A DNA stretch of 54,180 nucleotides from positions 1 through 54,180 of the forward strand of contig JANPBZ010000009.1 in NCBI GenBank assembly GCA_031430695.1. Reading direction: 5' to 3'. The notes below the pieces were generated by a model. It did no database searches. It saw only the letters and a program-made list of their open reading frames with translations, and had not been told where the DNA came from. Positions 17,055 through 25,262 of this stretch are shown here, piece after piece (the first letter of the stretch is position 1; each line of letters opens with the position of its first letter). The DNA comes from JAENVT01 sp031430695 (GTDB lineage Bacteria; Actinomycetota; Acidimicrobiia; Acidimicrobiales; Ilumatobacteraceae). Both the position numbers and the translations under genes were made by a program.

Positions 17055-18461
17055 ATGGCATCACGAGCTCACACCCTCGGCGATCTGAAGGCGTCGGGAT
17101 GGCAATCGTCACCCGTGAAAGAGGAGATTCGCCGCAACGCAGTTGCCCGCATCGCTGCTGGTGAGGCTCTGTTCGAGGGCATTGTCGGTTACGAGCACAC
17201 CGTCATGCCGCAGCTGGAGAATGCGCTACTTGCCGGTCACGACGTGATCTTTCTGGGCGAGCGCGGCCAGGCCAAGACACGCATCATCCGTTCGCTCACC
17301 GGCCTGCTCGACGAATGGATGCCGATCGTCGCCGGCAGCGAGATCAACGACGATCCATACGCCCCGGTCAGCAAGCATGCCCGCGACCTGATCGCCGAGA
17401 TGGGCGATGCGACACCGATCGAATGGGTGCACCGCGACGACCGCTACGGCGAGAAGTTGGCCACGCCCGATACGTCGATCGCCGACCTGATCGGCGAGGT
17501 CGATCCCATCAAGGTGGCCGAGGGCCGGTACCTCAGCGACGAGCTGACACTTCATTACGGGTTGGTGCCGCGAACCAACCGCGGCATCTTCGCGATCAAC
17601 GAGATCCCCGACCTTGCCGAACGCATTCAGGTCGGACTGCTCAACGTGCTCGAAGAGCGCGACGTGCAGGTGCGTGGCTACAAGATCCGTCTGCCGCTCG
17701 ACGTGTTGCTGGTGGCCAGCGCCAACCCGGAGGACTACACCAATCGCGGCCGCATCATCACCCCGTTGAAGGATCGCTTCGGCAGCCAGATCCGCACTCA
17801 CTATCCGCTCGACGTCGAGACCGAGGTGGCGATCATGCGCCAGGAGGCGCGGTCGGGTTCGGTGGGGAAAGTCACCGTCCATCTGCCGGACTACATGGAG
17901 CAAGTGGTGGCCACGTTCAGTCAGTTGGCTCGTGCCAGCACTCAGGTCAATCAGCGCAGTGGCGTCAGCGTGCGGCTGTCGGTCAGCAACGTCGAGGTGC
18001 TCGGCGCCAACGCGCTGCGGCGCGGCCTGCGTGCCGGCGAGCACGTTGTCGTACCGCGCATTTGCGATCTCGAAGCACTCGCCGCGTCGAGTAGCGGCAA
18101 GATCGAGATCGAGTCGCTGGAGGAAGGTCGCGATGGCCTGATCCTCGACAACCTCGTGAAGGCGGCGGTGCTGACTGTCTACAAGGAGCGCATCTCACCG
18201 GATCAGGTCCGCGACGTCATCGCCGCGTTCGAAGAGGGCATCATCGCCCATGCCGGCGAAGACATCGCCTCGGTCGAGGAAGCCCGCCTGGTCGAGATGG
18301 TGCCGGCAATGCGCGCCCCGGTGTTGGCGTTGACCGGCGGTGACGAGTCGCCGGCCGCCGTCGCTGCCGCGGTCGAGTTCGTGCTCGAAGGCCTGCACCT
18401 GTCGAAGCGCCTCAACAAGGACTCGTCAGGGACCAGCGCGACGTATCGCGGCCGCAGTTAG
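17055..18461 (+). CDS. MoxR/Mg-chelatase-type AAA+ ATPase
   Basis: A 468-residue ATPase. Walker A is 'LGERGQAKTRIIRS' (about residues 67-80), with Ala in place of the usual Gly before Lys-Thr. Walker B is 'RGIFAINEIPDLAERIQVGL', with Asn in place of Asp before the catalytic Glu. Sensor 1 is 'VLLVASANPEDYTNRGRIIT', followed by 'PLKDRFGSQIRTHYPL'. This arrangement is typical of chelatase-I-like proteins that work with a VWA protein as a chaperone or metal-insertion pair. The likely partner is the VWA protein at 21635, on the same strand but 3.2 kb away. The ATG at 17055 is used because upstream sequence overlaps the GH2 gene. The target is unknown. Confidence 0.85.
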   Translation: MASRAHTLGDLKASGWQSSPVKEEIRRNAVARIAAGEALFEGIVGYEHTVMPQLENALLAGHDVIFLGERGQAKTRIIRSLTGLLDEWMPIVAGSEINDDPYAPVSKHARDLIAEMGDATPIEWVHRDDRYGEKLATPDTSIADLIGEVDPIKVAEGRYLSDELTLHYGLVPRTNRGIFAINEIPDLAERIQVGLLNVLEERDVQVRGYKIRLPLDVLLVASANPEDYTNRGRIITPLKDRFGSQIRTHYPLDVETEVAIMRQEARSGSVGKVTVHLPDYMEQVVATFSQLARASTQVNQRSGVSVRLSVSNVEVLGANALRRGLRAGEHVVVPRICDLEALAASSSGKIEIESLEEGRDGLILDNLVKAAVLTVYKERISPDQVRDVIAAFEEGIIAHAGEDIASVEEARLVEMVPAMRAPVLALTGGDESPAAVAAAVEFVLEGLHLSKRLNKDSSGTSATYRGRS

Positions 18462-18471
18462 CTCGCTACGC

Positions 18472-18658
18472 CTACCGGGTGACGATCTGGGCGAGTGCGC
18501 CTGCGCCGAGTTCGTACTCGTTGGCGAACTCCATGAATGGCTTGCGCTCGATCGCGCCTGATCCTGGCGGCCACGGGTTGTAGATGGTGGCCTCGGTGTC
18601 TGCGGCGGCCGCAGCCCCCGACGGACTCGTGGCAGCCGGGTGCCCGTCCCGCTCTGTG
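18472..18658 (-). pseudogene. Possible gene remnant or orphan C-terminal fragment
   Basis: Between the AAA+ gene and xylA, the minus strand holds a 62-codon open stretch ending in TAG at 18472-18474. It has coding-like base use (GC-rich third positions) and reads 'YNPWPPGSGAIERKPFMEF' followed by 'ANEYELGAGALAQIVTR'. It has no good start: the only ATG (18534) is near the end, and a stop precedes the stretch at 18659. It could be the 3' remnant of a deleted gene beside xylA, a very short gene, or chance. I do not recognise a family. Confidence 0.25.
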
Positions 18659-18668
18659 TCAGCTCAAC

Positions 18669-18700
18669 GAACGACAGTCGTTCTGTGTGCTTACACAGAA
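18669..18700. terminator. Two adjacent hairpins after xylA
   Basis: GAACGAC-A-GTCGTTC (18669-18683) is followed, sharing three bases, by TTCTGTGT-GCTT-ACACAGAA (18681-18700), a perfect 8-bp stem. They lie about 32-63 bp beyond the xylA stop on the minus strand. They could terminate that operon or be an operator. No U-run is present. Confidence 0.4.
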
Positions 18701-18731
18701 GCCTTGGCGGGAGATGGAGAGCGCCGGGTGG

Positions 18732-20063
18732 CTAGCAGGCGCGCTCGATGTGCCGGGCCACCAGGTTCTCCAACTGCTCCTGGTGGCCCGATGCTCGGGT
18801 CGGCTCATCGGTCGACATCGCCCGGTCGTGCAGATCGGACAGGCTCGAACCGGTCATGATCGACGTGCCCAGCTCGCCAGACCATCCGGCGTAACGCGCA
18901 TCGCGCACGGCGTCGAGGTCGCCGGTTTCGACGATCGATGCCGCGGCCAACAGGGCACGGGCCATGGTGTCCATGCCGCCGATGTGGGCGTAGAACAGGT
19001 CGGTGCGATCGCTCGACTGGCGCCGCAACTTTGAGTCGAAGTTCAACCCGCCCGTCGTGAACCCGCCGCTGCGCAGGATCTCCAACATCCCCAACGTCAT
19101 CTGCTCGACCGACACCGGGAAGCGGTCGACGTCCCATCCCAACCGATCGTCGCCGGCGTTGGCGTCGATCGAACCGAAGATGCCGGCGTTGACGGCTGTG
19201 GCGATCTCGTGGGCGAAATCGTGGCCGGCCAGCGTGGCGTGATTGACCTCGATGTTGACCTTGATCTCGTCGGCGAGGTCGTACTTCTGGAGGAAGGCGT
19301 GCACCGCGGCGACGTCGTAGTCGTACTGGTGCTTGGTCGGCTCGAACGGCTTCGGCTCCAGCAGGATCGCGCCGGTGAAGCCGATGCGCTGCTTGTGCTC
19401 GACGACCATCGTCAAGAAGCGCGCCAGCTGATCGAGCTCACGCTTCATGTCGGTGTTCAGCAACGTCTCGTAGCCCTCGCGGCCGCCCCACAGCACGTAG
19501 TTGTGGCCGCCGAGACGATGCGTGGCCTCGAGACAATGCGCTACCTGGCCTGCGGCGAACGCGAACACCTCAGGGTCGGGGTTGGTCGCCGCACCAGCCT
19601 GGTAGCGCGGGTGGGAGAACAGGTTGGCGGTACCCCACAACAACTCCACGCCAGTGCGCAGTTGGTGCTGTACCGCAGCGTCGACCATCTCGTCGAGGTG
19701 CGCTGCGGACTCCTTGAAGCTGGCTCCCTCGGGGGCGATGTCGCGGTCGTGGAAGCAATAGAACGGCACGCCGAGCTTGGCGAAGAACTCGAAGGCGGCC
19801 TCCATCTTCTGCTTGGCCGCGTCCATCGGGTCGGCGCCAGGTGTGAACGTTGGATGCCACGGCCGATCGAGTGTGCCGGCGCCGAAGATGTCGAAGCCAT
19901 CCCATGCGAACGAATGCCAGTAGCAGACCGCAAAGCGGAGGTGATCCTCCATGCGTCGCCCGGCGACGACACGCTCGGCGTCGTACCAGCGGAACGCCAA
20001 TGGGTTGTCACTATCGGGGCCCTCGTAGGCGATGCGGTCGGTGACGTCGGTGAAGAACTCCAT
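18732..20063 (-). CDS. xylA: Xylose isomerase
   Basis: A 443-residue TIM-barrel enzyme converting D-xylose to D-xylulose (and D-glucose to D-fructose) with two divalent metals. 'CYWHSFAWDGFDIFGAGTLD' holds the catalytic His region. 'LWGGREGYETLLNTDMKREL', 'GAILLEPKPFEPTKHQYDYD' and 'KVNIEVNHATLAGHDFAHEI' supply the metal-ligand Glu and His residues, and 'GSIDANAGDDRLGWDVDRFP' supplies the C-terminal aspartates. The length fits the longer class II type of about 440 residues. The ATG at 20063 matches the family N-terminus ('MEFFTDV'). It lies 11 bp after the GH1-like gene and is the last gene of a cyclase/GH1-like/xylA operon. No xylulokinase is visible nearby. Confidence 0.95.
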   Translation of the reverse strand: MEFFTDVTDRIAYEGPDSDNPLAFRWYDAERVVAGRRMEDHLRFAVCYWHSFAWDGFDIFGAGTLDRPWHPTFTPGADPMDAAKQKMEAAFEFFAKLGVPFYCFHDRDIAPEGASFKESAAHLDEMVDAAVQHQLRTGVELLWGTANLFSHPRYQAGAATNPDPEVFAFAAGQVAHCLEATHRLGGHNYVLWGGREGYETLLNTDMKRELDQLARFLTMVVEHKQRIGFTGAILLEPKPFEPTKHQYDYDVAAVHAFLQKYDLADEIKVNIEVNHATLAGHDFAHEIATAVNAGIFGSIDANAGDDRLGWDVDRFPVSVEQMTLGMLEILRSGGFTTGGLNFDSKLRRQSSDRTDLFYAHIGGMDTMARALLAAASIVETGDLDAVRDARYAGWSGELGTSIMTGSSLSDLHDRAMSTDEPTRASGHQEQLENLVARHIERAC

Positions 20064-20074
20064 GACGTCGGAAG

Positions 20075-21064
20075 TTACTGCACATTGGCGCCGAAGAATA
20101 TGGCCGCCGAATCCTTCGCGTCGCGGTCGCGGGTGATGATGCCGTCGTCGTGACCGTCGATGTCGAACGTCGGGCTCAGCCCCATCGCCTGCAAGGGTGC
20201 CCCTTCGGCCGCCTCGCCGCACGCTGTCTCGAAACGTTCGACAGCTATCACCCGATCGGCATCCTTGCCCGGTGGCGTGATCAGCGTGATCGCGAGGGGC
20301 CGGTCGGGCCCCATCTCCGCGGTTCGCAATACGGCGCCCAGCGACTCGTCGACATCGGCGACGATGATGCCCAAAACATCGCACGACCCGGCAAGGTCGG
20401 CCAGCTCACGATCGGCGCGGCCGGGGATGCTGATCGTCCCATCGTGCAGACCCTGCAACCACACCTGCCACCGAAGGTGATCCTGACGACGGGCGGCCTC
20501 GACAGCCTCGATGGTCTGATCAGCCGGTCTGATCGTCTTCACGCCGATGGCTGTGACCACGGGCGGGCCGCCGCGCAATACGCGCCATGCGTCGCGCCAG
20601 GCGACGACGAGTGTGTCGAGCACCTCACCATGGCGGCGAGGATCGTCGGGGATCACCCGGTTGGCAAATGCCAGCGGGTTGTCGAACGGAACCCAGCCCG
20701 CCACCATGTCGCCGAAGCGCTCCGACACGCCCTCGACCCACCGCGGCCACCAATGACCGGCGAATCGTGGGTCGGCGAATCCGCCGTCGTTGTCGAACCA
20801 CTGTGGGACGCTGCGTTCGAGCAATGTGAATTGCAGCCCGATGCCCAGGGTGCTGGCGTGCTGCAGCACGCCTGCGTACCACTCCACCGCGTCGCCGTCG
20901 AACGCCCCTGCCTTCGGCTGCAACCACGACCAGTCGAGGGTGATGCGCACCGTCGACGCGCCGAGACCGCCGAGCAGGACGAGGTCTTCGTGGAATCGGC
21001 CGCGGTCGAGGCGGGATTGGGGGACGATCGCTCCGCGAATCACGCGAACGGGATGCGGGTCCAC
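20075..21064 (-). CDS. GH1-fold protein lacking catalytic residues (pseudoenzyme)
   Basis: A 329-residue protein that follows the glycoside hydrolase family 1 barrel but is shorter than the usual 440-480 residues. The N-terminal half aligns by eye: 'FHEDLVLLGGLGASTVRITL', 'DWSWLQPKAGAFDGDAVEWY', then 'LGIGLQFTLLERSVPQWFDN' and 'RFGDMVAGWVPFDNPLAFAN'. At residues 128-130 the GH1 acid/base motif NEP is DNP, so the Glu is missing. The substrate-binding His of 'TLYHW' is Glu83. The C-terminal nucleophile motif TENG is absent ('LAITLITPPGKD'). Hydrolysis therefore looks impossible, and a binding or regulatory role is inferred. The GTG start overlaps the cyclase gene by 25 bp, and xylA follows after 11 bp. 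Confidence 0.75.
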   Translation of the reverse strand: MDPHPVRVIRGAIVPQSRLDRGRFHEDLVLLGGLGASTVRITLDWSWLQPKAGAFDGDAVEWYAGVLQHASTLGIGLQFTLLERSVPQWFDNDGGFADPRFAGHWWPRWVEGVSERFGDMVAGWVPFDNPLAFANRVIPDDPRRHGEVLDTLVVAWRDAWRVLRGGPPVVTAIGVKTIRPADQTIEAVEAARRQDHLRWQVWLQGLHDGTISIPGRADRELADLAGSCDVLGIIVADVDESLGAVLRTAEMGPDRPLAITLITPPGKDADRVIAVERFETACGEAAEGAPLQAMGLSPTFDIDGHDDGIITRDRDAKDSAAIFFGANVQ

Positions 21065-21588
21065 AGCTCGCCAGTGTCGGTGCTGGCGATCAACTCCGGC
21101 AGGCCACCCAGTTCGACCACCTCGATCGGGCCGGGGAAACCCCGCAACTCCACGGGATCATGGGCGTGGGCGGTGACGCCACGTGGCAACCGCTCGATCT
21201 GCATCGTCGGCATCAGCACCTCGAACGGTCCGGCAACATCGCACAGGCGGGCAGCCATGTTGACCGCCGAGCCGATGTAGTCGTCGCCCTCGAACAGCAG
21301 GGCATGGCCGGTGGCCAGACCGACTCGCAGCGACAGTGGCGCGCAGACCTCGGCTGATCGATGTTCCAGATCGAGGGCGAATGCCACGGCGTTGCTCTGC
21401 TCGATCGATACGACCATGCAACCGTCGCCCAGCCACTTGGCGATGCGCACCCCACGCTCGCTGGCGATCTCGCGGACGAGCGAGCGGAATGCACTGAGGA
21501 TTCGGCCAGCGGCGTCGTCGCCAAAAGCCGCCGTGTAGTTCGTGAAGCCAGAGAGATCGACGAATAAAAAGGTGCGGGGAACACGCAT
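21040..21588 (-). CDS. Class III adenylate/guanylate cyclase, catalytic domain only
   Basis: A 182-residue single-domain cyclase. The ATG at 21588 puts the first strand at the usual place ('MRVPRTFLFVDLSGFTNYTA'). Two metal-binding aspartates are in 'FVDLSGFT' and 'AKWLGDGCMV'. The Lys just before GDG favours ATP over GTP. The transition-state Asn and Arg are in 'YIGSAVNMAARLCDVAG'. All are present, so activity is likely. There is no membrane segment or sensor domain. It is the first gene of the operon with the GH1-like protein and xylA, and diverges from the VWA gene with 46 bp between starts. Links to sugar sensing are inference. Confidence 0.85.
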   Translation of the reverse strand: MRVPRTFLFVDLSGFTNYTAAFGDDAAGRILSAFRSLVREIASERGVRIAKWLGDGCMVVSIEQSNAVAFALDLEHRSAEVCAPLSLRVGLATGHALLFEGDDYIGSAVNMAARLCDVAGPFEVLMPTMQIERLPRGVTAHAHDPVELRGFPGPIEVVELGGLPELIASTDTGELWTRIPFA

Positions 21589-21634
21589 GCAGCACCCCAG
21601 GGTAGCCGGGGCGATCTTTCTGTAGGGTTCTCCT

Positions 21635-23653
21635 ATGGCAGCCCGTTTCACCTATTCGCGTTGGGACGGCACGCAGCGCGGTTTCGATCTCGACGCGGAA
21701 GGTCTGTTCGACGAACTGACCGACGATCTGCTGTACCACGGCGACGTCAACTCCGCCCTGCGGCGGATGATGCAAGAAGGCATGCGCGACCGCAATGGCG
21801 AGCGTCTACAGGGCCTGCGCGAGTTGATGGACAAGCTGCGCCAGCAGCGCCAAGAGCGGCTCGACCAGTACGACCTCGGTGGCGTCTACAGCGAGATCGC
21901 CGACGAGTTGAACGACATCGTCGACGAGGAACGACACGCCGTCGACAACGCCACCCAGGCTGCCGAGCGCAGTGGCGACGAGCGCCGGGCGCAGACTGCC
22001 CGCGACGCTGCCGCAGATCGCAATTTCCGTCTCGACATGCTGCCCGACGATCTCGCCGGGAAAGTTCGCGAGCTGCAGGCCTACGACTTCGAATCCGCTG
22101 AGGCAGCGCAACGCTTCGAGCAACTGCTCGACAAGATCCGCCAACAGTTGACCCAGCAGATGGTCGAGCAGATGTCGGGGGCCATGCAGAACATGTCTGC
22201 AGAAGACATGCAGCGGATGAAAGACATGATCGCCGGGCTCAACGAGATGCTCGAGAAGCGTGAGCGCGGAGAAGATCCCGAGTTCGAGAAGTTCATGGAG
22301 GAGTACGGCGAGTTCTTCCCCGAGAACCCGCAATCGCTCGATGAGTTGCTCGAGCAGATGGCCAGGCGGATGGCCGCGATGCAGGCAATGATGAACTCGA
22401 TGTCGCCCGAGCAGCGAGCACAGCTGCAGCAGCTCAACGATCAGTTGATGGAAGACATGGACCTGCGATGGCAGATGAGCCAGCTCGGCCAGAACCTGCA
22501 GGCGATGTACCCGCAGATGGGGTGGGGGCAGGGATACCAGTTCGAGGGCAGCGACCCGATGGGCATGGGGCAGGCGATGCAGACCATGCAGGAGCTCGGG
22601 GACCTCGACCAGCTCGAGAACCTGTTGCGCAATGCCACCAGCCCCGGCGCGCTCGCAGAGGCCGACATGGACAAGGTGCGCGACCTGATGGGTGACGACG
22701 CCGCTCGTTCGCTACAACGGCTGGCCGAGCTGACAAAGATGCTGCAAGAAGCAGGCCTCATCGAGCAGAAGGAAGGGCGGCTCGAGCTGACGCCCAAAGG
22801 GCTGCGCAAGATCGGCTCGAACGCGCTACGCGATCTGTTCGACAAGCTGGCCAAGGACAAGGTCGGCCAGCATCAGATCGATCGCCTCGGCCAGGGCCAC
22901 GAGCGCACCTACGAGACCAAGCAATATGAGTACGGCGATCCGTTCAACCTCGACTTGCACAAGACCATCCGCAACGCGCTGCGCCGTAACGGCACAGGCA
23001 CGCCGGTGCAGTTGTCGCCCGACGACTTCGAGATCGAAAAGACCGAGCACCTCACCAAATCCTCGACAGTGCTCATGCTCGACCTGTCGTTGTCGATGCC
23101 GATGCGCGACAACTTCCTGCCGGCCAAGAAGGTGGCCATGGCCCTGCATTCATTGATCACGTCGCAGTTCCCACGCGACTACATGGGGATCGTCGGGTTC
23201 AGCGAGACCGCACGCATCCTCACGGCGGCACAGCTTCCCGAGGTGTCGTGGGACTTCGTGTACGGCACCAACATGCAGCACGGCTTCCTGCTGGCTCGAC
23301 ATCTGCTCAACAAGCAGACCGGCACCAAGCAGATCATCATGATCACCGACGGCGAACCGACCGCGCACATCACCCAGTGCGGTGACGTGTTCTTCAACTA
23401 TCCGCCGGTGCCCGAGACGATCGAGGCCACATTGCGCGAAGTGGTGCGCTGCACCAAGGACAACATCCGCATCAACACGTTCATGCTCGACGCCAACAGC
23501 TATCTCAAGTCGTTCATCGAGAAACTGACGTCGATCAATCGCGGTCGCGCCTTCTTCACCACACCCGAGACGCTGGGCGACTACGTGCTGGTCGACTTCA
23601 TCGAGCACAAGAAGTCGCTCGCCCGCGGCAAAGGTGCTCGCCGAGCCGGCTGA
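21635..23653 (+). CDS. VWA-domain protein, partner type for MoxR/chelatase ATPases
   Basis: A 672-residue soluble protein. Residues about 60-330 are acidic, Gln/Met-rich and helical ('QMVEQMSGAMQNMSAEDMQR', 'EQMARRMAAMQAMMNSMSPE'), probably coiled coils. The C-terminal von Willebrand A domain (about 475-660) keeps the MIDAS metal site: DLSLS in 'LMLDLSLSMPMRDN', Thr in 'YGTNMQHG', and Asp in 'IMITDGEPTAHITQ'. This architecture matches the VWA partners of chelatase-like AAA+ ATPases, and the nearest such ATPase is at 17055. The start ATG at 21635 has AGGG 7 bp upstream. A 47-bp palindromic repeat begins 15 bp after the stop. Confidence 0.85.
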   Translation: MAARFTYSRWDGTQRGFDLDAEGLFDELTDDLLYHGDVNSALRRMMQEGMRDRNGERLQGLRELMDKLRQQRQERLDQYDLGGVYSEIADELNDIVDEERHAVDNATQAAERSGDERRAQTARDAAADRNFRLDMLPDDLAGKVRELQAYDFESAEAAQRFEQLLDKIRQQLTQQMVEQMSGAMQNMSAEDMQRMKDMIAGLNEMLEKRERGEDPEFEKFMEEYGEFFPENPQSLDELLEQMARRMAAMQAMMNSMSPEQRAQLQQLNDQLMEDMDLRWQMSQLGQNLQAMYPQMGWGQGYQFEGSDPMGMGQAMQTMQELGDLDQLENLLRNATSPGALAEADMDKVRDLMGDDAARSLQRLAELTKMLQEAGLIEQKEGRLELTPKGLRKIGSNALRDLFDKLAKDKVGQHQIDRLGQGHERTYETKQYEYGDPFNLDLHKTIRNALRRNGTGTPVQLSPDDFEIEKTEHLTKSSTVLMLDLSLSMPMRDNFLPAKKVAMALHSLITSQFPRDYMGIVGFSETARILTAAQLPEVSWDFVYGTNMQHGFLLARHLLNKQTGTKQIIMITDGEPTAHITQCGDVFFNYPPVPETIEATLREVVRCTKDNIRINTFMLDANSYLKSFIEKLTSINRGRAFFTTPETLGDYVLVDFIEHKKSLARGKGARRAG

Positions 23654-23667
23654 CGCCCCACGATGCG

Positions 23668-23714
23668 GCGTTTGGCGTCTGCGGACCGCATATGGGGCCT
23701 GAGTCGCCAAACAC
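23668..23714. repeat. 47-bp palindromic intergenic repeat, copy 2
   Basis: Same length and layout as the copies at 14826, 46045 and 46107, but with a changed outer stem. The left arm begins GCGTTTGGCGTCTGCGGACC and the right arm ends GAGTCGCCAAACAC. Where copy 46107 pairs TTGATGACT with AGTCATCAA, this copy pairs TTTGGCG with CGCCAAA. The substitutions are on both arms, which preserves the stem. It lies between the VWA gene and the sigma-factor gene, both on the plus strand. Confidence 0.75.
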
Positions 23715-23722
23715 TGGTGTAT

Positions 23723-23751
23723 TTGACAAGCGCGGGAACCGATTTGTCCCG
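23723..23751 (+). promoter_or_regulatory. Candidate promoter of the ECF sigma gene
   Basis: TTGACA (23723-23728) is followed by GGGAAC (23734-23739), which resembles an ECF-type -35 element and lies within a small inverted repeat CGGGA (23733-23737)/TCCCG (23747-23751). The sigma start is at 23772. No convincing -10 is seen. Autoregulation is only a guess. Confidence 0.3.
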
Positions 23752-23771
23752 TCAGGGCTCTCAGTTGGTGG

Positions 23772-24275
23772 ATGAGTGAGGTGAGCGTGACCAATGTGCC
23801 CGTGCCGATGGTGCCTGTCGAGGTGTTCGTTCGCGAGCCGTTCGACGTGTTGTACCACCGCGAGTTCGCCGGGCTGGTGCGGTTGGCGATGGTGCTGGTC
23901 GACAGCCAGGAGCAGGCCGAAGAAGTAGTGCAAGACGCGTTCGCCGCTCTGTACCTGAAGTACCGAGTGGTGTCGACCCCGCTGGCGTATGTGCGCGTCT
24001 CGGTGCTGAACGGAAGTCGCAAGGTGCTCCGTCGCCGACGGCTGGCGCGTCGCTATCCCGACCAGCCGTCGGACGATGGCGCGCTGGTCTACAACCACGT
24101 GATCGACGCCGTACGCCGCCTGCCGGCTCGGCAACGTGCGGCGGTGGTGCTGCGCTACGAGCTGCAACTCACCGACGCCGAGATCGCCGAAACCCTGAAC
24201 GTTCCGATCGGCACCGTGAAGTCAACGTTGCACCGGGCAATCGTCCGGTTGCGTGAGGAGGTAACCAATGAGTGA
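23772..24275 (+). CDS. ECF RNA polymerase sigma factor (SigE-like family)
   Basis: A 167-residue sigma-70 family ECF protein. Region 2 is 'FAGLVRLAMVLVDSQEQAEE' plus 'VVQDAFAALYLKYRVVSTPL', with the family's conserved D-A-F segment. Region 4 is 'LPARQRAAVVLRYELQLTDA' then 'EIAETLNVPIGTVKSTLHRA', a helix-turn-helix that would contact the -35 element. The length is close to the short actinobacterial SigE-family ECFs. The next gene starts inside its last codons (8-bp overlap), the usual arrangement for a sigma factor and its regulator. Target genes are unknown. The pilus locus starts 3 kb downstream. Confidence 0.92.
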   Translation: MSEVSVTNVPVPMVPVEVFVREPFDVLYHREFAGLVRLAMVLVDSQEQAEEVVQDAFAALYLKYRVVSTPLAYVRVSVLNGSRKVLRRRRLARRYPDQPSDDGALVYNHVIDAVRRLPARQRAAVVLRYELQLTDAEIAETLNVPIGTVKSTLHRAIVRLREEVTNE

Positions 24276-25020
24276 TCTCGATCCACTGCTGCGCGAGGCG
24301 ATGGCCAGCGTGAAGCGTCCCGTCGATGCCCGCCCGTCGATCAGCGACGTGCATCGCCGGGCCCGACGGCACAATCGCCGACGCATGGCCGTGACAGCCG
24401 GTGCGGTGGCGTGCACCGGGGTTGCGACAGCGGCATTGATCATCCGCCGCGATGCCACCGATTTGACACCGAGCAGCCAACCCGAATCTGCCGAGCTGGC
24501 TGTTGCCGAGGAAATTCCGTCGACGACATACATGCTCCTCGACACCACGACGAGTGTGTATGGATTGTCGGAGATGACCGTCCGGTCCTCGACGGTTTGG
24601 GATGCCTTGTGGAACTCGCGCTTCGACCCGTCGGGCGCGGCGTTGGCAATCGAACCCGCCGATCAGGCGGCGGCGGATGTGATGCCAACGTCGGAACAGT
24701 TCGGATGTACGTCCGATGAGTGTCGCATGATGTTCACGTACGTCGTGTGGCACGAGATTGCCAGAACGCTCGGCTTCGGCGACGTCCGTCACATGCAGGA
24801 GATGAACCCGGCGATCGACTTCTCGCAGCCGCCCCGGGAAGGCGATGTATTGCAGACCGTGTACCCGTCGTTCCCCGAGTCGCCGCAGACGACGATCTAC
24901 ATCACCGCACCCGCCACGTCAACGACAACGCCCACGACGAACCTCGTGTTCGAGGATCCTTCGATCTTCACCACGACCACTGCGGTCGGTCAGATCGGCA
25001 CGGCCACCACTCCGGGATGA
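24268..25020 (+). CDS. Single-pass membrane protein coupled to the sigma factor (putative anti-sigma)
   Basis: A 250-residue protein with a short cytoplasmic N-terminus ('MSDLDPLLREAMASVKRPVD', then an Arg/His-rich stretch) and one transmembrane helix ('RRMAVTAGAVACTGVATAAL', about residues 38-55). The extracellular part has two cysteines in 'FGCTSDECRMM' and a Thr-rich end. Translational overlap with the ECF sigma gene and the topology suggest a sigma regulator. No zinc-binding HxxxCxxC anti-sigma motif is visible in the cytoplasmic part, so it would be an atypical one. The segment 'IARTLGFGDVRHMQEMNPAI' ahead of 'PPREGDVLQTVYP' resembles a LysM-like fold, which is a weak impression. Confidence 0.6.
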   Translation: MSDLDPLLREAMASVKRPVDARPSISDVHRRARRHNRRRMAVTAGAVACTGVATAALIIRRDATDLTPSSQPESAELAVAEEIPSTTYMLLDTTTSVYGLSEMTVRSSTVWDALWNSRFDPSGAALAIEPADQAAADVMPTSEQFGCTSDECRMMFTYVVWHEIARTLGFGDVRHMQEMNPAIDFSQPPREGDVLQTVYPSFPESPQTTIYITAPATSTTTPTTNLVFEDPSIFTTTTAVGQIGTATTPG

Positions 25021-25139
25021 TGGCCTTCCTCACCACCCCCGACGTTTCTGGGCCATCAGGGGTCTTAGTGACGCCACGAAGGGGTACAAGGTCTCTGTTC
25101 AGCGCCCCTTGCCGCAGGTTTGATGACTGCAGGCCGATG

Positions 25140-25262
25140 AAAGGTGAAAAAGGGCGCACATGTTGTACCAGGGTGATGCACGCGGAGCTGGCAACCACCC
25201 TTCGGTGACCTCTCTAGGGTCGTCCACCGAGGCCCCGGCACGAGCAGAAAGTGCTCCTTTTG
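25140..25262 (+). ncRNA. Candidate structured leader/attenuator RNA
   Basis: The 256-bp gap 25021-25276 lacks a convincing gene but holds pairing segments. CACC-CTTC-GGTG (25196-25207) competes with a longer stem CGGTGACC (25203-25210)/GGTC (25218-25221) plus CACCG (25225-25229). After it comes GAGCA-GAAAG-TGCTC (25242-25256) followed by CTTTT (25257-25261), which resembles a small intrinsic terminator. The next gene's best start is 15 bp further on. The layout fits an attenuated or ligand-controlled leader. I could not assign it to a known class. A methionine frame from 25160 runs through it, so a longer N-terminus of the next gene remains possible. Confidence 0.35.

Noticed and set aside
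25110..25135. A fifth copy of the 47-bp repeat (GGTTTGATGACTGCAGG)
   Set aside because: Only the left arm matches; no right arm or CTATG loop follows, so it may be a chance match or a decayed copy.
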